Assembly (NCBI GenBank): GCA_039819545.1
Contig: JBCBRS010000002.1
Span: forward strand, 186,001-250,000
Source of the DNA: CALLPQ01 sp039819545
GTDB taxonomy: Bacteria; Pseudomonadota; Alphaproteobacteria; Caulobacterales; Parvularculaceae
DNA length: 64,000 nucleotides
Direction: 5' to 3'
Shown here: positions 8,598 through 18,016 of the stretch, in pieces
Position numbering within the stretch: position 1 is the first letter of the stretch
Layout of the letters: the number at the start of each line of letters is the position of its first letter
Program-made: the position numbers and the translations under genes
Notes under the pieces: generated by a model
Seen by the model: only the letters and a program-made list of their open reading frames with translations
Databases searched by the model: none
What the model was told of the DNA's origin: nothing

Positions 8598-9617
8598 TTA
8601 AGCCGGATCTTCGTCCAAATCAAACGCTGCAGGCTCGTCAGGATCCGTGGTTAAGGCCTCGGGCGCATGAAAGTCCTGAGCAAATTCAGGGCCTTGCGCC
8701 TCGTCGCCAGCATCAGCCTCCTCAGCACCGTCAGCGTCTCCCCCATCGCGCGGGGTTGGGATCGAGAAATTCGGCGGCAACCGTGCGTCAAGAAGTCCGG
8801 CGGCTCTTAGGTCGGCCATGCCCGGCAAATCGCCCAGTCCTTCAAGGCCAAAGTGCTCCAGAAAAGTTTGCGTGGTCCCATAGAGCACGGGCCGGCCTGG
8901 TACCTCCTTGCGCCGACCGCGCAGCCGCACCCAACCGATTTCCATCAGCTGGTCGAGCGAACCGCGCGAAACCGCGACGCCGCGCACATCCTCGATATCG
9001 GCGCGGGTACAGGGCTGGTGATAGGCAATGATCGCGAGGGTCTCTAAGGCGGCGCGGGACAGTTTTCGGGGCTCAATACGCTGGCGTTCAAGGACATGCG
9101 CCACATCCGGTGCAGTGACGAATCGCCATTTGTTCTTGACCTTTGAAAGGATGACACCGCGATTTTCATATTGCGCCCGTAAAGCCTCCAATAGGGCGGG
9201 AATATCCGCGCCGGTGGGCAACCGCTCGGCAATACTTGCCTCATCCAGCGGCTCAACGGCCGCAAACAATAACGCCTCGACCATCCGCACGTGATCAGCC
9301 ATTTGCGCCGCCGTCCACACTGCGATGGGCGCATCACTCACCGCACCTTCATCATCGCCCTGATCATCGCCCTCGCCATCCTCAGCGTCTTCCTCATTGG
9401 CAGGATCATCCGTAGTCGCCTCACCTGTTCGCGAGATCTCTGGCGTGGCGGCCGTTTCCTCACGATTGGCGGTTTCAGTTTCGTTTTGAGAAGACGCATC
9501 ATCCATAGCATCAATCAATTCGTTGCTGCCGTCCTCTATCTGTTCACGCAACGCTTCTTGCACGCCGTGGGCGTCGAGGGCGTCAAAATCGGGGGCTGTT
9601 TTTGGTGAAGCCGTCAT
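8598..9617 (-). CDS. scpB: Segregation and condensation protein B
   Basis: A 339-residue ScpB, a winged-helix kleisin partner of the SMC complex. The conserved core (about residues 105-275) includes SRAALETLAIIAYHQPCTRADIEDVRGV split over two helices. The core is framed by long acidic, low-complexity N- and C-terminal extensions, making the protein about 100 residues longer than typical ScpB. The ATG overlaps the scpA stop by 4 nt (ATGA), so translation is coupled and stoichiometry with ScpA is likely matched. Confidence 0.94.
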   Translation of the reverse strand: MTASPKTAPDFDALDAHGVQEALREQIEDGSNELIDAMDDASSQNETETANREETAATPEISRTGEATTDDPANEEDAEDGEGDDQGDDEGAVSDAPIAVWTAAQMADHVRMVEALLFAAVEPLDEASIAERLPTGADIPALLEALRAQYENRGVILSKVKNKWRFVTAPDVAHVLERQRIEPRKLSRAALETLAIIAYHQPCTRADIEDVRGVAVSRGSLDQLMEIGWVRLRGRRKEVPGRPVLYGTTQTFLEHFGLEGLGDLPGMADLRAAGLLDARLPPNFSIPTPRDGGDADGAEEADAGDEAQGPEFAQDFHAPEALTTDPDEPAAFDLDEDPA

Positions 9618-10789
9618 GACTGGGCAATTCTCTCGTTTTGGATAAGATCGTCGGTACCGGGATGATCAGCGGTTGTCATGTCGATCGCGGTGATGGCGTT
9701 ATGATCCTCGCCACTGTCTTCAATGGCATCGTCACGCGGCTCATCAAGGCTGTCGGCTGGGGCGCGGCGCCCACGGGAACCCGGCCCTGAAAGAGGGCGC
9801 ACATTATCGTCGACAAACGCGTCGCCACCGGCGCCAGCACCCCCTGGCCCCTCACCATTTCGCCCAGCGCCGCGGTCATCATCGGCGCGCTTGCGCACAA
9901 AGATGGGCGCAAAGGGCTGCACCTGGCGCAAATCGATCCGGCCATCCTTTGCCAGTTCCAATGCCGCATGGAAGGCGCCGGACAGGGCTGACGCGCGCGG
10001 CGCATCAATCTCCTGATAGGGCACAAGCCCTGCCAGCTCCGACCATTCCGGAATCATCCCCAGAATACGGCCAATGCGCTGGCGCGCCTCCTCAAGCGAA
10101 AATACCCGCGGTTTTTCCGGCACATAATTGCGTTCCACATTGGCAACGCGCTGCACCGCATAGGCTTTCAATAGATCAAAGAGATCGGCCTGCCACAGCG
10201 GCGTGCGCACAACGCGCACCCCCTCTGGCATGCCGCGTGCGAACATGTCCTGGCCCATCTGCGGCAGGGCAAAAAGATTTTCGGTGGCTTTGCGCATGGC
10301 CTCCAGACGCTGAAGCTGAAAGGCAAGCCGGGCGGCCATTTCATCGGCAGTTGGCTCATCAGCGTCGGTTTCCACCGCCGGGATCAAGAGCTTGGTCTTC
10401 AAAAATGCCAACCATGACGCCATCACCAGATAGTCTGCTGCAAGCTCCAGATTTTTCTGCCGCGCCGCTTCAATAAAGGTCAGATATTGTTCCACCAGTG
10501 CGACCAGGGAAATTTTGCGAATATCGACTTTTTGCGACCGGGCCATTTCCAGCAGGATATCGAGCGGGCCCTCATAGCCATCAAGATTGACGATGAGCGC
10601 ATCCACATCCACGGCTTGGTCACCAGCCGCAGACGCACGCACAGGCTTCTCAAACTCAGCGTCACTTTCAGCCTGCGGCCCAAAAGCCGCTGCAGGCGTT
10701 TCGCACGGCGCCATGTCCGCCTTGCTGCCAGTCTTTATCTCGTCATCCACCATTTGGGCACCATATGGCCGATTCTCAGGGCCTGCCAT
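9614..10789 (-). CDS. scpA: Segregation and condensation protein A
   Basis: A 391-residue ScpA, the kleisin that bridges SMC heads. The N-terminal domain begins with LDGYEGPLDILLEMARSQ (about residues 68-86) after a variable 60-residue extension; the C-terminal region carries a long Gly/Asp/Arg-rich disordered tail. It is the first gene of the scp-tat-serS-surE-nlpD block and is divergent from greA across a 247-nt region. Confidence 0.94.
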   Translation of the reverse strand: MAGPENRPYGAQMVDDEIKTGSKADMAPCETPAAAFGPQAESDAEFEKPVRASAAGDQAVDVDALIVNLDGYEGPLDILLEMARSQKVDIRKISLVALVEQYLTFIEAARQKNLELAADYLVMASWLAFLKTKLLIPAVETDADEPTADEMAARLAFQLQRLEAMRKATENLFALPQMGQDMFARGMPEGVRVVRTPLWQADLFDLLKAYAVQRVANVERNYVPEKPRVFSLEEARQRIGRILGMIPEWSELAGLVPYQEIDAPRASALSGAFHAALELAKDGRIDLRQVQPFAPIFVRKRADDDRGAGRNGEGPGGAGAGGDAFVDDNVRPLSGPGSRGRRAPADSLDEPRDDAIEDSGEDHNAITAIDMTTADHPGTDDLIQNERIAQS

Positions 10790-10970
10790 CTCAAATCCAG
10801 GCAGGGCGTGAAAAACGAAGCGCTAACGCCAAAGCGAAATGACGGTGATAATTTAGATTAGGCAAAAATAATGAGCAATTTCAATGTTTAATATCCGAAA
10901 CCTAATTTTAAGCTTCTGACCCTTGATCCGGCGAAGGTTCGTTCTTACCCTCTCATAATGCCAAAAAGTC

Positions 10971-11014
10971 AGCCCTTGGGCCGCGCTTGATCCCGCGGAC
11001 CGGTGGGCTTTTTT
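10971..11014 (+). terminator. Terminator-like hairpin in the greA leader (candidate attenuator)
   Basis: On the plus strand AGCCC (10971-10975) pairs with GGGCT (11005-11009), and CCGCG (10981-10985) with CGCGG (10994-10998) around an 8-nt loop, with G-C and G-U pairs between. Six T residues (11009-11014) follow immediately. This is a complete intrinsic terminator only 22 nt before the greA ATG. No plus-strand gene lies upstream for it to serve (scpA runs the other way), so it must act on the greA leader itself. Confidence 0.75.
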
Positions 11015-11036
11015 GCTCTAAAGAAAGAACACGACG

Positions 11037-11510
11037 ATGGAAAAAATTCCTATGACAACCTCGGGCCACCAATGGCTTGAAACCGAATTGAAGCGTTTGA
11101 AAAATGAAGAGCGCCCAGCCGTCATTCAGGCCATTGCCGAAGCACGCGCCCATGGCGACCTTTCGGAAAATGCCGAATATCACGCGGCGAAGGAAAAACA
11201 GGGCTGGATTGAAGGCCAAATTCTGGAGTTCGAGGATAAGGTTGGCCGCGCACAGGTAATCGAGCCGTCCAAACTCTCCGGTGACCGGGTTGTCTTTGGC
11301 GCCACCGTGACCATCCTTAGCGAAGAGTCCGAGGAAGAAAAAACCTGGCAGATCGTTGGGGATTTTGAGGCTGATGTGAAGGAAGGCAAGATTTCTCTGC
11401 AATCGCCCATCGCCCGAGGCATGATCGGCAAGGAAGAAGGTGACACATTTGAGGTGAGCGCGCCGGGCGGCGTCCATAGTTATGAGATTATGAAGATCGC
11501 CTTTCGCTAG
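11037..11510 (+). CDS. greA: Transcription elongation factor GreA
   Basis: A 157-residue GreA that rescues backtracked RNA polymerase by stimulating transcript cleavage. The N-terminal coiled coil contains GDLSENAEYHAAKEKQ, whose acidic tip residues (D, E) act in the polymerase secondary channel. The C-terminal FKBP-like domain ends with SPIARGMIGKEEGD and SYEI. Normal length. An AAGAAAG ribosome site precedes the ATG. Transcription would pass a terminator-like hairpin immediately upstream. Confidence 0.97.
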   Translation: MEKIPMTTSGHQWLETELKRLKNEERPAVIQAIAEARAHGDLSENAEYHAAKEKQGWIEGQILEFEDKVGRAQVIEPSKLSGDRVVFGATVTILSEESEEEKTWQIVGDFEADVKEGKISLQSPIARGMIGKEEGDTFEVSAPGGVHSYEIMKIAFR

Positions 11511-11622
11511 GACGTCACTATACCGAACCCACGTAAGAGATTGGCCTACCCGCCTCCAGCGACGTGGCCACCAAAGGGAAATTTCGCCGCTTAGGGCTGG
11601 CCCCCAAAGGGGTAAAAACAAA

Positions 11623-11652
11623 GGCGGGGAGGCCTTGCCCCGCCTATATTTA
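11623..11652 (+). terminator. Hairpin after greA, probable terminator
   Basis: GGCGGGG (11623-11629) pairs with CCCCGCC (11638-11644) across an 8-nt loop; a T-rich stretch TATATTTAT follows. It lies 112 nt past greA and 150 nt before rplY. The T tract is weak, so termination may be partial. Confidence 0.5.
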
Positions 11653-11797
11653 TCCGTTATGCCCTCGCCTCCAGAATAGGGCGCGCGCAATTTTGGACAA
11701 ACGTGCGCCTTACAAGCGTTTCCTACAGATATGCCTTTCCTCGAGGTCGCTTCGATGAGTGCCTGAATGCGAAAGGTCTGATGACAAGAGGGCCACC

Positions 11798-12454
11798 ATG
11801 GCTGAGCAAACATTTTATTGTGAAGTGCGCGAACGCACAGGCACCGGCGGCGCCCGCCAGACTCGGCGCGAGGGTTGGGTACCCGGCGTTCTTTATGGCG
11901 GCGGCCAAGAGCCCGTGGCGATCCGGTTACGCAAAAATGAAGTAATCAAGGCCATAAAGACCGGCTCGCTCACCTCCACCCTCGTCAACATTGACGTGCC
12001 CGGCCAGTCTGAATTGCAAAAAGTTATCCCGCGCGACGTTCAACTTCATCCGGTAAAGGATCAACCCCTGCACGTGGACATGTTGCGCGTTGATGAACGC
12101 ACGCGGATCAATGTGGACGTTGCAGTGCGGTTCCTGAATGAGGAAACCTCTCCAGGTATCAAAAAAGGCGGCGTACTGAACGTTGTGCGGCACACCGTTG
12201 AGCTGATCGCACCGGCAACGGCCATTCCAGAAGTTCTAGAATTTGACATTTCCGAAACCGATGTTGGGGATACCGTCACGATTTCCATGACAAGCCTGCC
12301 CAAAGGCGTTACAGCTGTGATTTCTGACCGTGACTTTACGGTTGCCACGATCACGGCGCCATCGGCCCTGCGCTCAAGCGAGAGTGAAGCCGACGGCGAG
12401 GAGGCCGCGAGCGAAGGTGAAGAGGCGGGCGCCACCGAAGAGGGCGGCGAATAA
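11798..12454 (+). CDS. rplY: Ribosomal protein bL25 (general stress protein Ctc type)
   Basis: A 218-residue long-form bL25 that binds 5S rRNA. The N-terminal L25 domain (about residues 1-92) is followed by the TL5/CTC C-terminal domain (about 100-185) and an acidic Glu/Ala/Gly tail. The start at MAEQTFYCEV follows AGAGGG; a longer reading from 11759 adds no conserved sequence. It is followed by pth, the standard ctc-pth-ychF order. Confidence 0.95.
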   Translation: MAEQTFYCEVRERTGTGGARQTRREGWVPGVLYGGGQEPVAIRLRKNEVIKAIKTGSLTSTLVNIDVPGQSELQKVIPRDVQLHPVKDQPLHVDMLRVDERTRINVDVAVRFLNEETSPGIKKGGVLNVVRHTVELIAPATAIPEVLEFDISETDVGDTVTISMTSLPKGVTAVISDRDFTVATITAPSALRSSESEADGEEAASEGEEAGATEEGGE

Positions 12455-12578
12455 ACCGCTCCCCCATTGCCATTCGGCGCGTGTTTTGGTTTCGCTTGGC
12501 CGCGTGCGGTCGACCATTAGACACCGCGCACGTGGCCCACGGGTGCGGCGCGCGTCTTGAACAGGGAAAGCCCGGCTC

Positions 12579-13349
12579 ATGTGGTTGCTCGTTGGTCTCG
12601 GGAACCCCGGACAAAAATACAAAAACCATCGTCACAATGTGGGCTTTATGGCCATCGATGCCATCGCTGAGGCGCATCGTTTCGGCCCGGGCCGGCAGAA
12701 ATTTCAGGGTATCCTGCGAGAGGGCACCCTCTCCCCACCCTCTGGCCCCACCCAAAAAACCCTGCTCCTTCAGCCGCAGACCTATATGAACGACAGCGGG
12801 CGCAGCGTGCGCGAAGCGATGGGGTTTTATAAGATCCCGCTCAATCAGGTGATCGCGTTCCATGATGAGCTTGATCTGGCGCCGGCGAAGCTCCGGATCA
12901 AAGTCGGCGGCGGCAATGCCGGGCATAATGGCCTGCGCTCCATCGACAGCCATTGCGGTAATGCATTCATCCGGGGTCGGATTGGTATTGGGCACCCGGG
13001 TCATAAAGATAAAGTGCACAATTACGTACTCGGTGATTTTGCCAAAGCGGACGGCGATTGGCTAACGCTTCTCCTTGGAGCGATTGCCCGGCGGGCCCCT
13101 GAACTTGTTGCCACGAGCGAGAACAGTTTTGCGCGTTTTCAGAGCCTTGTGGCGAGTGACGTGTTCCCCAATCAAAAAGAGCCAGCATCCGGTCCGAAAG
13201 CGGCCGCAGGTTCGACAGATACCAAATCACGCAAAAGCTGCGGTGAACGGCGCGATAAATCAAGCGGCGAGGCCGGCGGTACAGCCACGAAATCGGCATC
13301 AGTCTTTGCCGATGCGCTAAAAGCGCTCGTTTCTCCTGACAAGAAATAA
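12579..13349 (+). CDS. pth: Peptidyl-tRNA hydrolase
   Basis: A 256-residue Pth that releases peptides from stalled peptidyl-tRNA. Conserved motifs are GLGNPGQKY, the catalytic histidine in HRHNVGF (H19), MNDSG, the Asp of FHDELDL and GGGNAGHNGLRS. The enzyme core ends near residue 190, after which a 60-residue Lys/Ser/Gly-rich tail extends it beyond the usual length; such tails are common in alphaproteobacteria. It lies between rplY and ychF. Confidence 0.95.
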   Translation: MWLLVGLGNPGQKYKNHRHNVGFMAIDAIAEAHRFGPGRQKFQGILREGTLSPPSGPTQKTLLLQPQTYMNDSGRSVREAMGFYKIPLNQVIAFHDELDLAPAKLRIKVGGGNAGHNGLRSIDSHCGNAFIRGRIGIGHPGHKDKVHNYVLGDFAKADGDWLTLLLGAIARRAPELVATSENSFARFQSLVASDVFPNQKEPASGPKAAAGSTDTKSRKSCGERRDKSSGEAGGTATKSASVFADALKALVSPDKK

Positions 13350-13370
13350 CATCAGTAAACGGATCATAAA

Positions 13371-14468
13371 ATGGGTTTCAAATGCGGTATTGTTGGTCTG
13401 CCCAATGTGGGGAAATCAACGCTCTTTAACGCGCTGACAAAAACGGCGGCGGCGCAGGCCGAAAACTACCCTTTTTGCACGATTGAGCCAAATGTGGGAG
13501 ACGTGGCCGTGCCGGAACCGCGTCTGGGGGCGCTTGCGAAACTTGCCGCCTCCGCCAGCGTGGTGCCCGCCCGTATCCAGTTTGTGGATATTGCTGGGCT
13601 CGTTAAAGGTGCCTCCCAGGGTGAGGGACTTGGCAATCAGTTTCTCGCCAATATTCGCGAGGTTGATGCGGTTGCCTATGTGCTCCGCTGTTTCGATGAT
13701 GACGATATTACCCACGTATCGGGCCATATTGATCCGCTTGCGGATTTTGAGGTTGTGGAAACCGAGTTAATGCTGGCAGACCTTGAAAGTCTTGAAAAAC
13801 GCCGCACAAATCTTGAGAAAAAGGCGCGCGGTCAAGACAAGGACGCCAAAGAAACGCTGGTTCTCGTTGAAAAAGCGCTTAGCGTTCTACAAGACGGCAA
13901 ACCGGCACGCACCGCCGATATCAGCAAGGATGAAGAAAAAGCCTGGAAGACCTTGCAGCTTCTGACGCAAAAGCCGGTTTTGTTTGTGGCAAATGTCGAT
14001 GAAGACGCGGCGGCCACGGGCAATAAGTATTCATCAGAAGTTGATGCTGCCGCCTCTAAGGAAGATGCCGTCAGCGTCGTAATCTCTGCGCGCATCGAGG
14101 CTGAGCTGGCGCAACTCGACGATGGGGAGCAAGCCGAATACCTCGAAACACTCGGATTGGAAGAACCGGGTCTCAATAAGCTGATCCGTGCGGGCTATAA
14201 ACTGCTCGGCTTACAGACCTATTTTACTGCCGGACCTAAGGAAGCGCGCGCCTGGACCATTCCCCATGGATACACGGCCCCGCAAGCCGCTGGGGTTATC
14301 CATACAGACTTTGAAAAGAAATTCATCCGGGCGGAAACCATCGCCTTTGACGACTATATCAACCTGGGCGGGGAGCAAGCCGCGAAAGAGGCGGGCAAGA
14401 TGCGCGCTGAGGGCAAGGACTACGTGGTTGCCGACGGTGATGTTTTGTTGATCCGCCACGGAGGCTAA
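13371..14468 (+). CDS. ychF: Redox-regulated ATPase YchF (Obg family)
   Basis: A 365-residue Obg-like P-loop protein. Walker A is GLPNVGKST (residues 9-17); the G4 position is NVDE rather than NKxD, consistent with the ATP preference of YchF. The C-terminal TGS-like domain contains TAGPKEARAWTIPHG and the terminal DYVVADGDVLLIRH. YchF associates with ribosomes and affects oxidative-stress responses. The ATG follows pth by 21 nt. Confidence 0.97.
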   Translation: MGFKCGIVGLPNVGKSTLFNALTKTAAAQAENYPFCTIEPNVGDVAVPEPRLGALAKLAASASVVPARIQFVDIAGLVKGASQGEGLGNQFLANIREVDAVAYVLRCFDDDDITHVSGHIDPLADFEVVETELMLADLESLEKRRTNLEKKARGQDKDAKETLVLVEKALSVLQDGKPARTADISKDEEKAWKTLQLLTQKPVLFVANVDEDAAATGNKYSSEVDAAASKEDAVSVVISARIEAELAQLDDGEQAEYLETLGLEEPGLNKLIRAGYKLLGLQTYFTAGPKEARAWTIPHGYTAPQAAGVIHTDFEKKFIRAETIAFDDYINLGGEQAAKEAGKMRAEGKDYVVADGDVLLIRHGG

Positions 14469-14515
14469 GGCGTCCGGCCCGGTGCGCCAGCGGTCTCGCG
14501 AACGAACCAATGCCC

Positions 14516-15637
14516 TCATTCAGCAGTGATAGCATTAGCGTCCTGCACCACATGAACCGTCCGTGTGGGGAAAGCAAAGTCCAGCCCCTGCTCTTCAAAG
14601 GCACGGTGTACGCCCAGCAAGACCATTTCCTGACACCGCATAAATTGCGCGTAATCACGATCTTCAATCCAGTAAATGGTTTCGAACACCAGTGCCGAGT
14701 CGCCGAAGGCTTTGAAGTTTGAGCGATCAAAGGTGACACCGTCCACGGCCCTGATCGCCTGTTCAATCAGGCCCGGAATCTTCTGAAGCGCGGCATGGGG
14801 CGTATCATAGACAACGCCCACGTCAAACGCGGCGCGGCGCTGGTTCATCCGGCGGAAGTTCTTGATTTCTTTATCGAGAAGCTGAGAATTCGAAATCACA
14901 ATCTGCTCCCCGGTGAACGATCGCAATCGGGTCGTCTTCATACCGATTTTTTCAACGGAGCCGCTATAATCACCCTTGTCGAAGGTGATGAAATCGCCGC
15001 GTATAAACGGGCGATCAAAGATAATGGCAAGTGCCGAAAACAGATCCTTGAAAAGGCTCTGGGCGGCTAGACCAATCGCCAGACCGCCGACGCCCAAACC
15101 GGCAATCAGCGGGCCGACCTGAAACCCGAGATTGGTCAGGATCATCACCGCTGCGAGCGCCCAGATCACGATCCCCGACATGGTTTTGATGAGAGAAGCG
15201 GCCGTAGACGCAGGCCCACCATCGGTAGACGGATGACGCTCCAAATACCCTGAGGAGGCCCGCGCAACGATTACACCAAGCCAGATTGCACCTTGAATAA
15301 TCAGTATCACCGCAAAGGCTGTGCGCAGATAGCCGGTCGCCTCCGTCGGCAAACTTTCCATAAAGGGAACCACAAGAGCGGCGCTTGCGATCAATAAAAA
15401 GATCGACGTCGTGGCGCCTATGACCGAGCCCACAAGGTTTCGGAAAGAGCCGACATCCTGCTTTTTTGTTTGAAAAGTGCCGCTGAGGATAGACCTCAGG
15501 ATCCGAAGCCCCACAAACAGGCCAACGATCACACCAACGCCCACTACGTGTTCGGGCCCTTTCTCCACGAACCAGCTGATCAGCGTTTGCGCGCGTGCCG
15601 CCGTGGTGGAGACGATGTCACTTGCCTGTTCAGTCAT
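14516..15637 (-). CDS. Mechanosensitive ion channel (MscS family)
   Basis: A 373-residue membrane channel. Several N-terminal membrane helices precede the pore helix, with the Gly/Ala-rich LIAGLGVGGLAIGLAAQSL typical of TM3 in MscS, then the beta domain (FKDLFSALAIIFDRPFIRGD, VVISNSQL-type sequence). It opens under membrane tension during hypo-osmotic shock. The start at MTEQAS (15637) has AGGAGC nine nt upstream; the ATG at 15679 has no ribosome site. It converges with ychF, ending 47 nt from it. Confidence 0.93.
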   Translation of the reverse strand: MTEQASDIVSTTAARAQTLISWFVEKGPEHVVGVGVIVGLFVGLRILRSILSGTFQTKKQDVGSFRNLVGSVIGATTSIFLLIASAALVVPFMESLPTEATGYLRTAFAVILIIQGAIWLGVIVARASSGYLERHPSTDGGPASTAASLIKTMSGIVIWALAAVMILTNLGFQVGPLIAGLGVGGLAIGLAAQSLFKDLFSALAIIFDRPFIRGDFITFDKGDYSGSVEKIGMKTTRLRSFTGEQIVISNSQLLDKEIKNFRRMNQRRAAFDVGVVYDTPHAALQKIPGLIEQAIRAVDGVTFDRSNFKAFGDSALVFETIYWIEDRDYAQFMRCQEMVLLGVHRAFEEQGLDFAFPTRTVHVVQDANAITAE

Positions 15638-15992
15638 CTGATCAATGCTCCTTGTGGCCACTTGCCCCGGCGGTGTCATGTTGAATACGTTGTTTTTCTT
15701 TTAGGTGATTGCGGGGTTTCGGCAATACTCTGTTCCGTCGTTCCCAAAAAAAACAAAGCGGCGCCCCGGTGACGGGGCACTACAATTACCAGCAGTTCGG
15801 ATGCAATACCGTAAGGCCGCGTTACCCAAGAAAAAGCGGTCTGAATGTTGAACGCCTTGATCGTCGAGGCCCCAACACAAGCCAAAAAAAATGAGATGTT
15901 TAATCCAAACAATCCCCTAAAAAACCGCATAGAGGCTTTACATCAGTATACAGAATGTATTTTCAAAATAGAGCGCGGAAGTCGGTATAGCC
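15638..15992. other. 355-nt intergenic region
   Basis: No gene is supported. It is AT-rich near 15840-15980. The only structure seen is the small hairpin at 15763-15778 annotated separately. Confidence 0.5.
15746..15778 (-). terminator. Possible terminator downstream of the SPOR lipoprotein gene
   Basis: GCCCCG (15763-15768) pairs with CGGGGC (15773-15778) over a 4-nt loop. On the minus strand it is followed, after 9 nt, by eight T residues (complement of 15746-15753). It lies about 215 nt past the stop at 15993. The gap before the T tract makes it a weak candidate. Confidence 0.4.
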
Positions 15993-16793
15993 CTAGCCCT
16001 CGCCAGCGTTGGACACCTCCAGACGCTGGCCATTAAAGGGGGAAATCTTGCAGTAAAGTTTCTTTCGCTTGAGCACATCGCACAAATCCGCCGCTTTCTC
16101 CTCGGAGGAAAAGCCGCCCGCGATCAGGCGCTTAAATTCTCCGCGCCCGTCAATCTCAACCTGCTCCAGCCGCGGCTCCAAAAGGCCCAGAAGATTCGGG
16201 TTTTCCCGCTGAAAATTCTTCCAGCCGACAACCGCGTCCGCGGTTTCCCGGTAGGACGCAAGATGTACGCCGTAGAGCAAGCTAGCGGTTGTCAGGCTTG
16301 ATCCCGTCGCTTCATTCTCAAAGACATTTTCGGCGGCCACAAAACTTGGCTCCACCAGGCGCGGGGTTGATTCGGTAGTCACTGCGGAAGATTTCAGCGG
16401 TACAGCTTCCGCTTCGGCGACAATGATGGCTTCCGGGGTCTTGGGCGGTGGCGGCACGGTAAGAACCGTCTCGCGTAAGGCAGACCCGGCTTGTTTATCG
16501 CGCGTGTCCTGCGCCTTTTCTTCCGCGGTTTCTTTCAGGCGACGCCCGCGTTCCACCGTCAGGCGATCAACAGCGCGCTGCAGGTTGGCATTATCGCGGC
16601 GCAGTTCGTCGACCAATTGGCTCAACTCGTAATTTCGCGCCTGTTGATCGGCGAGCGCAATACTCTGGGCTTCAAGTTCGGGGTCGGTCTCCGCCACAAA
16701 GGGCAGATCGAACGAGGCGCAACCGCTTGTCATGCCCAAAACGGCGCAACAGGCGAGCCCGCGACGAAGGGGAGAACGGATGGTCCGGAACAT
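15993..16793 (-). CDS. Lipoprotein with coiled coil and C-terminal SPOR-like domain
   Basis: A 266-residue secreted lipoprotein. The signal peptide ends in GMTSGC, so Cys25 would be acylated. Residues about 40-100 form a charged coiled coil, a Pro-rich linker (VPPPPKTPEA) follows, and the last 80 residues (YGVHLASYRETADAVVGW, FKRLIAGGFSSEEKAADLC) look like a SPOR domain, which binds denuded septal peptidoglycan. A division-site or envelope role is inferred. It is monocistronic, between mscS and the PAS protein. Confidence 0.8.
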   Translation of the reverse strand: MFRTIRSPLRRGLACCAVLGMTSGCASFDLPFVAETDPELEAQSIALADQQARNYELSQLVDELRRDNANLQRAVDRLTVERGRRLKETAEEKAQDTRDKQAGSALRETVLTVPPPPKTPEAIIVAEAEAVPLKSSAVTTESTPRLVEPSFVAAENVFENEATGSSLTTASLLYGVHLASYRETADAVVGWKNFQRENPNLLGLLEPRLEQVEIDGRGEFKRLIAGGFSSEEKAADLCDVLKRKKLYCKISPFNGQRLEVSNAGEG

Positions 16794-16897
16794 GGTGATA
16801 CCCTATGTCTTGTAATGATGGTGGTAGCACACTGGCGCTGAAAAGCTATATGACGATTCGGCGGGTTCCGGCGGACGCGAAAGAGAGCGTCCGGGCC

Positions 16898-18016
16898 TTA
16901 TTGGGCGGCATGGAGAACGCTGGCAGCGCTGGGCTCCATGGCGGTGCCCGTAAAGACAAACCCCTCGACACCCGGCACGTAGAGCATGTTAGACAACCGC
17001 CCGGCGAACGGCAGGAACCTGCCATCCGCATGGCGCAGGCAGACATGGTTGAGCGGGCGAACATCTCCCACCACAGCCAGCGTCTTGGCCCCCTCCGCCT
17101 TAAAGTGGTCCAGATCATCTTCATGCATCAAATTGCGGGTGGTGAGGCTGACCAGCGCCTCGGTTGTTGTCCCAAGGGCGGCCGCCGCAGACGGACTGGC
17201 ATAGGTGACTTGCCCCTCCGGCGAAAAGATCAGCGTCACGTCGCTAGAGACCTCGACAAGGGCGGCAAATCGTTTTTGCTCCAAATCCGCGGCCTCATTT
17301 TTTACTGCAAGGGCTTCGGCAAGGCTCGCATTTTTGGAGCGCAACACGATGGCCCGGCCAATCATAGCGCTGGTTCGGATCGCGGCATAGCTTGTCACGA
17401 TGCCATAAAGGAAGATTGCTGCCGTGGTCATCCAGCTGCGGTCCCCGCCCCAAAAAAAGAAGGCGGCCGCCATCGGGATAAGCGCCGGTAGATTAAACGC
17501 AAGAACACAGCGCCAGCAGGCCCCCGAGGAGACGATTGCCGCCGCCGACATGCCCGCCAGAATAAAGGGCAGGAAAACATGGCCGATTTGTCCGTGTACC
17601 GCAAAGATTGGCGCCAGCATGCCCCAAAGAGCCCCGTTGATGGCCATGGCCACCATGTTCCGGTCTTTGAACCGTTGCATCACCTGCAGCGTTGGGCGAT
17701 GGCCGCGCACGCCAACCCAAAACCCAAGACGTACTGAACCGGTGACTGCGACAAGCAAGCCCCAAACCAGCAAGATCGTCTGATCAACGATCCCCCAGCC
17801 CACGAGCATTGCAAATAGTGCATTCACAAGGCCCGCCAACACGGCAATGGGCACGCCCTGATAAATAAGGGCTGCCTTTTCCAGCTGAACCCGGCCATCC
17901 TCCGCCGGTGACAAGGTTCGATCCTGCTCGCCGCGCAAATCCAGCCCCTTGAGTAAGGTGCTTATACCTGGTTTCGCGAATGAGGGATAAGACCGCCGCG
18001 GCGACCCCATAAACAA
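16898..18016 (-). CDS. Membrane protein with a C-terminal PAS domain and no output domain
   Basis: A 372-residue protein with about six membrane helices (residues 50-215) resembling MASE-type sensory modules, a short linker helix, and one PAS domain (about 250-365: LVEVSSDVTLIFSPEGQVTYASPSA-like beginning, LMHEDDLDHFKAEG, FTGTAM end). The protein stops right after the PAS core; there is no histidine kinase, GGDEF or other effector. It may signal through a partner, or be the remnant of a longer kinase. No neighbouring response regulator is present. Confidence 0.75.
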   Translation of the reverse strand: MFMGSPRRSYPSFAKPGISTLLKGLDLRGEQDRTLSPAEDGRVQLEKAALIYQGVPIAVLAGLVNALFAMLVGWGIVDQTILLVWGLLVAVTGSVRLGFWVGVRGHRPTLQVMQRFKDRNMVAMAINGALWGMLAPIFAVHGQIGHVFLPFILAGMSAAAIVSSGACWRCVLAFNLPALIPMAAAFFFWGGDRSWMTTAAIFLYGIVTSYAAIRTSAMIGRAIVLRSKNASLAEALAVKNEAADLEQKRFAALVEVSSDVTLIFSPEGQVTYASPSAAAALGTTTEALVSLTTRNLMHEDDLDHFKAEGAKTLAVVGDVRPLNHVCLRHADGRFLPFAGRLSNMLYVPGVEGFVFTGTAMEPSAASVLHAAQ

